A DNA stretch of 64,000 nt, from NCBI RefSeq assembly GCF_043641665.1, contig NC_092193.1, forward strand, positions 16,997,501-17,061,500. The letters are read 5' to 3'. Below the pieces are notes generated by a model. That model saw nothing but the letters and a program-made list of their open reading frames with translations. It was not told the DNA's origin and ran no database searches. Positions within the stretch are counted from its first letter, which is position 1, and the number at the start of each line of letters is the position of its first letter. Below, piece by piece: positions 48,563 to 64,000 of this stretch. The position numbers and the translations under genes were made by a program. This stretch comes from Enoplosus armatus. Its lineage: Eukaryota; Chordata; Actinopteri; Centrarchiformes; Enoplosidae.

Positions 48563-59081
<10,519 letters not shown>

Positions 59082-59129
59082 TTTTAGTCCTGGTGATTAA
59101 ACCATTGGGTCAGCACAGGATAGGAGCCT

Positions 59130-62100
59130 GTAAAAGCAAACCACAGAGGAGGGAGTCTTGCTTAACTGAAAGTTGATGGTATCCCAGAACTGAGCTGAAA
59201 GGAGGTTTGAGTAGTATCTTCATCACTCAAGTTCATCAACATCGCACAGAAATGCACAGTACAAAGTAAGATGACATGCAGGGGCACTGAGCCAGGCGTA
59301 AAATAGAGCTGTCACACACACTCGCCAGGGATGGTGTTACCCTACGAGCTAACTACGTAGCTCACTACCAAACAGACACACGGTGAAAACAGAGAAGAGG
59401 AAGAGGTTAAAAAAAGCATCACCTTGCTTGACCTAGATCTTGCAACTTCAAAACAGACAAGTAGGCAAACATAAGCTATGATCATTTGATAAATAATGAT
59501 GTTTCGTTCCTCCCTACTTCTGTTGCCTGCAGAAGCCTCCTGGCTCTAGGCAGGGCACCAGTTTCCATTCATTAACCTACAACTGGAAATAATTACCCTC
59601 GTCTTCATGAGGTAGGCTGGGTATTCTGGCCTAAAACGTCTGGAATAGATGGGCTTAAAACCTCAGCAAAAACAGATCCTACAGTGCTTGTGTCCAGGCT
59701 CCATATTTATTCATGCAGAACCCGCACTGTTTAAATGGGACTGTGGAAATAAACAAGGGGTCTGGACGGGGGACAGAACCTCTTCTGTTTCCATCATGCC
59801 AGCCCGCTGAAAAAGTCAACATGTCTCCTGCCGCATCCCAGAGGCTGAGATCCAAGACCAACTGAACCAAGAGGCCTGGAATCTAGTAGAAGCCCTTCAG
59901 CTATCCCGAACAAGGTGGTCAGAGGCACGGATCAGAAAGATAGCTAGTGTTTCCCACACTGAAGCACTACCACCAGAAGTCAGCAAATGGCTTGATAAAA
60001 TCAGAATCTCTTTCAGAAGACGTCACACCAACACCAACGATAAAAAAATAATCTTTCTACATAAACACAGCATGATTCCAGAGAAAGATGTGCTTTTTCC
60101 ACTATACGAGTACGTCCAGTGTGTTGTGTTTTTCCATTACATTTTGTTTAAGTTTCAGTATGGTTGTGGTGCGCTACAAACATGTTGGTATAGCACTCTT
60201 GCATATCTGACACTAGTCTGTTTTGAAAGGGTGCCGGCAAATGTCATCACCAAGCAAGTGACGCAGGAGCAGTGAACGGGGTCAGGGCTTACTTTCAAGA
60301 ACAGGTCGACCGATTCATCTGGCTGACATGACATCCAATATTTGACTGTTTTATGAGCATCGGCACCGATCACATCACATTCAAAAAGACAAACAGCTGC
60401 TAACTAGATACAGGAGTTACACATGCTAATGACATATCCTCACTTGACTGAATCATGTTATGTCACAATATATTCAGTTGTAGACGTGACATGAAAGCAT
60501 TGGACAGCCTCATGAGCTGCTTATCAACTCAATAGTTCAGAATCATAACTCTCAAAGATTCAGGGCTTTGAAGTAAAACTGGTATTAGACCTTCAAAAAA
60601 AAATCATGCAGACGGACTTTATGTTACAATGCCCAAAATGATTTAACTGTACAAACAAAAAAGTCCACCCAAGACACCCCCACATTGTGAACCTACAATC
60701 ACATAAAATGTAGTTGTTCTTTGAAAGCATCTTTGAGATTCATGGTGCACACTCAAACTAAATTTGGTTCAGCCATTGTTTCAGGATTGCGGTTTCCTTA
60801 GCAGTAGAACCAACACACTAATACAATGACTCAGACCAACCTTATGTCTCACAACAACAATGAAATACTACCAGTGTAGTGCGGCCTTTATCAATAGGTG
60901 TCTGCCTGTCTTAATTTCTTTTCTAGTACGATATATTCTTACCAAGAGCTCACTCTCTCTAAACTGAAGTCACAACAACCACTTCTCCTGCACATTACCT
61001 CAGCTTATTGTTGAAACAACAACGCATGCAGGGTATTCATTACATTCACTAGCAAGCAAACGGTTCTAGTGGTAACCAATTAGAGCTCTTGATTACTGCA
61101 ACAGTTATTTAAACACCTGGGTTATTTTAGGGAGAACATTTGAGTAAGCATAATTTGTTAAACTTTTGCATTTAAGTTATGCATGTTTCGACCCTTTTTT
61201 TTGGGACATACCTAACGCTAACTGTTGGGCTTGACTAAGTCATTCCTGTATACCTATCCTCCCACTGGTTGGACACAAAGCTATATTGCAGCCCCCCTCT
61301 TCTCTTAATGACTCCTGACACTTTGCCATAGCAATGTGATCTTCCAGACAGCAATAAAAGCATGCAGCCACAGAAAGAGACTAAACAAAATCTATACATG
61401 TGGGAAAAAACAGTAACGGTGCAACATTAAACAGTTAATGTAGATACAGATACACTACCCATGTGATCAAGATGTCTTCAGATGCACATCATAGCTCCGT
61501 TGTCCTCAGCAAGAACTCTTACCCCCTGAGAGAAAAAGAAAGAAATTGATTGCACCTCTTCCAACTCCTAAATTATAATTACATCAGTAACCTCAGGAGT
61601 GGACATCACACCTACATCATGTTACTGATAAAGATTGCACTGTTTCTCCAGTGTGAAATCACTTGTTAATTTTTTTTAGAACATTGTCAATATTGTGCAA
61701 AACTGAATCTGTAGTTGCAGTACTACAATCAATAATTCAACAAACAACAAAAACAAAAACCATTAATTCCTTTCAACACACTCCTTGGCATGCTTTTTAC
61801 ACGTCAGACCACCTCTCACCGTCTCAAGCAATGCCTAAGCAACACATTTTGCAAGTTATTATGTGTTTAAATGTTGGTTAAGCAGCACAAGAACCATATA
61901 GGTCCTGCCAAATATCCACAGAAGATAGTGTTTCTTTATCAGTGCTGTGGCAAATTACATTAATTAGAATGGACATTTTGGCAGCAGCGTGTCGGTGAGT
62001 GGGTGAAAAGGCAGCAAGAGTAAAGTGTTATGAACAAAAGGGGCGTGTCACCAAACAATGAGAGAAACTGGGTCAGCAATGTAAAAAGCCAGAACAGCCA

Positions 62101-63980
62101 GTGGATAGTTGTGCTACGCATGGTGCCACTATCCCTGAAGAACAGTAATTGAAGGGGAAGAATGTTTATATATTGCATGAAGGAAATGAATCACAGTAAA
62201 GATTCATTTTAGATGCTGCCTACAATGTTAATCAACATCTCACTTCTGGTACTGGATCCCCAACTGGGGAAATGGACTGTGGTGTTTTAGTCTGTTTGTG
62301 TGCAGCAACACTCAGCTGCGCAACTCAGATATTGCTTTGTCGCCATTTCAGAAGAAAAGTCGTCTATGTTACTGTCGGGCCTGTTACAGCTGACCATCCT
62401 CTGGTCAGATTGATTTCGTGCAAGTTAAAGACATGCAAGTTATGTCACCATGTTAATCTGCCGGTAGCTAAATTTGCAAGATAGCATGGCAAGCTACTTG
62501 CGGAAATACATTGCCCATCCCCCACACACGGTGGCGCCTGAATGGGCCGATCAAACTACAGTGTGTACGTTAACCGACACGCTGTTGGAGGCAGGTAGTC
62601 AACGAGCCCCAGTTTGTGCCGATGAATGACTTAAAATGCACGGGACATGTTTGAATCAAATACCCCTTCTCTTATCAACGCATTACAGTGGGGTTTATAT
62701 ATATATATATAGTGTAACAATAATTCAAGTCAATGTTGTTACGTTAGTGTAATGGTAGGCTGACAATTGTCCACATGTCATGGGTCACTAAGTGGATGTA
62801 CGGGGGGAAATGAGAACATACTTTATGGGGGCTAGCATTCTACATAATTGTCATGTAAACGCGCATTACTCGCATCTTCTTATTTACCTTAGAAACTCGT
62901 GTAATTAGCAGTTTATTATTTCCAACCCGTTTAAACGCGGTACCCAATCTGCACTGCCATGAGCTAGGTAACGTTAGCTCGCTGGCTAACACGCGAGTTA
63001 ACATTAGTTTTGCCTTGGCGGCGGCCGTACCCGTCCCCACACATGCCAGTCTGGCAAGGCGGTCTAATATTTAGATAATTTAATGCAGGTCACCTAGAAT
63101 TAGCTACCAAACTAATGAAATTAGCACTGGGGGTTGGTGTTGTTTTTAATTATTTTATGTAACAACTGACTGTAAGAACGTTACGTTAGCTTTTAGGAAA
63201 TAGCATTTCTGACGAGCACCGTGAGATCGTCGGCTTGCTATCACGCTAAACCTGCTAACAAGCTAGCTAGGTGGCTAACACTAGCATGCTATGCTAATGA
63301 CAGTGTTGCTATAATCTCGTACCTACTTGGATAAAACCTTTCAATTGACGATATCTTCCACAGCTCTTGTGTTCAAGTCAGACCATGCTATCTCTTTAAT
63401 CGATTGCAAGAAAGATATTTTTCGCACATGTATTAACTATCGTTAGGTTATAATATTTAAACTAAAGCCAGGCGGTAAGAAGCCAGCAACGGCTTCAGAC
63501 ATTCGGCACAGTGGAGTGACCCGACATGCAAAAATGAGCTGACTGTAACTACTGTTGTTTCAAAGCGCCACTCTCTGAAGCTCAATATAACGATTAACCC
63601 GTGACAACGGCAGCATACAATGTGTTCACCGTTTCCACTATCGAATACGGCAAAGTGGCGTGGGTGATTTATGTAAGAATACCAGCTAACAGATCTATAT
63701 TCATCAACAACGTTGTTTCAAATTTCTACAGAGCGTAACTAGAATATACATGCTGTATCGGTAACTAAACTATTTTCCAAAAGCACCAAACAATACCTCG
63801 TGGTTTGCTAAAGCTGAAAGTCGTCCTCAAGCGTTGATTAAATATTTGCTCTTGGGTCCGTTTGACAGGTTCAGAGCAAAATGGAGCCACGTTTCCTCGT
63901 TGAAACCGACCAATGAGATGGAATAGGAAAAAAAATGCCGAGGCCTCTGGAAGTTTGTCCCGCAGCCAAGGACCAGTCAT
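59130..63980 (-). other. 5' untranslated region and first introns of tbl1xr1
   Basis: No coding exon lies upstream of the start-codon exon, so transcription must begin further right. Possible non-coding exons on the minus strand: about 61,463-61,527 (acceptor TTCTCTCAG before GGGG; donor CATGG|GTAGTG) and donors CCAAGTAG|GTACGA near 63,325 and CCACGAG|GTATTG near 63,796. These are splice-motif guesses without protein support. An open frame at 59811-60275 is discussed under findings. Confidence 0.35.
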
Positions 63981-64000
63981 AACAACAGTGTCCTCGCCCA

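Overview
The window is nuclear DNA of a bony fish, most likely a percomorph teleost. The evidence is intron-rich genes with GT-AG splicing, long (CA)n microsatellites, vertebrate proteins close to their human counterparts, and interspersed repeats of the kind that fill percomorph genomes. It contains no prokaryotic features, CRISPR array or rRNA. Gene models were assembled by eye from exon similarity, splice sites and reading-frame phase; every multi-exon model below closes to a whole number of codons.

Layout, low to high coordinates: (1) 1.4-3.5 kb, minus: a five-exon gene for a 162-residue secreted Cys-rich protein that I do not recognise, with a phase-compatible orphan terminal exon at 0.2-0.3 kb. 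(2) 7.3-8.1 kb, minus: a four-exon gene for a ~98-residue secreted Ser/Thr-rich peptide, also unrecognised. (3) 9.1-17.6 kb, minus: ccdc39, 20 coding exons, 961 aa (axonemal ruler of motile cilia). (4) 19.0-21.5 kb, minus: dcun1d1 (cullin neddylation). (5) 21.9-22.7 kb, plus: setd9, intronless, head-to-head with dcun1d1. (6) 24.9-30.5 kb, plus: eif4a2 (translation initiation helicase), hosting at least four intronic snoRNAs in two homologous pairs. (7) 36.3-37.5 kb, minus: b3gnt5, single coding exon (lacto-series glycolipid synthesis). (8) 48.6-59.1 kb, minus: tbl1xr1, 14 coding exons, 521 aa (NCoR/SMRT corepressor exchange factor), with a long 3' UTR to about 46.6 or 45.8 kb and a 5' untranslated region reaching toward the window end.

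The genes do not form a pathway; they are a conserved neighbourhood. From general knowledge, human CCDC39, DCUN1D1, EIF4A2, B3GNT5 and TBL1XR1 all lie on 3q26-q27, so the block is an old syntenic segment. SETD9 is the exception: the human gene is multi-exon and on chromosome 5, whereas here it is intronless and wedged between dcun1d1 and eif4a2, which suggests retroposition.

Spacer DNA is rich in transposon debris: at least four non-autonomous DNA elements with terminal inverted repeats, two LINE 3' fragments (L2/Rex1-like), a decayed Ty3/gypsy-type element with one LTR, a triplicated 87-bp unit inside a dispersed repeat, and many microsatellites. I found no convincing new multi-gene system. 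The most interesting items are the paired snoRNAs, the likely setd9 retrogene, the two unrecognised secreted-protein genes, and a probable GC-AG intron in ccdc39 abutting a CA repeat.
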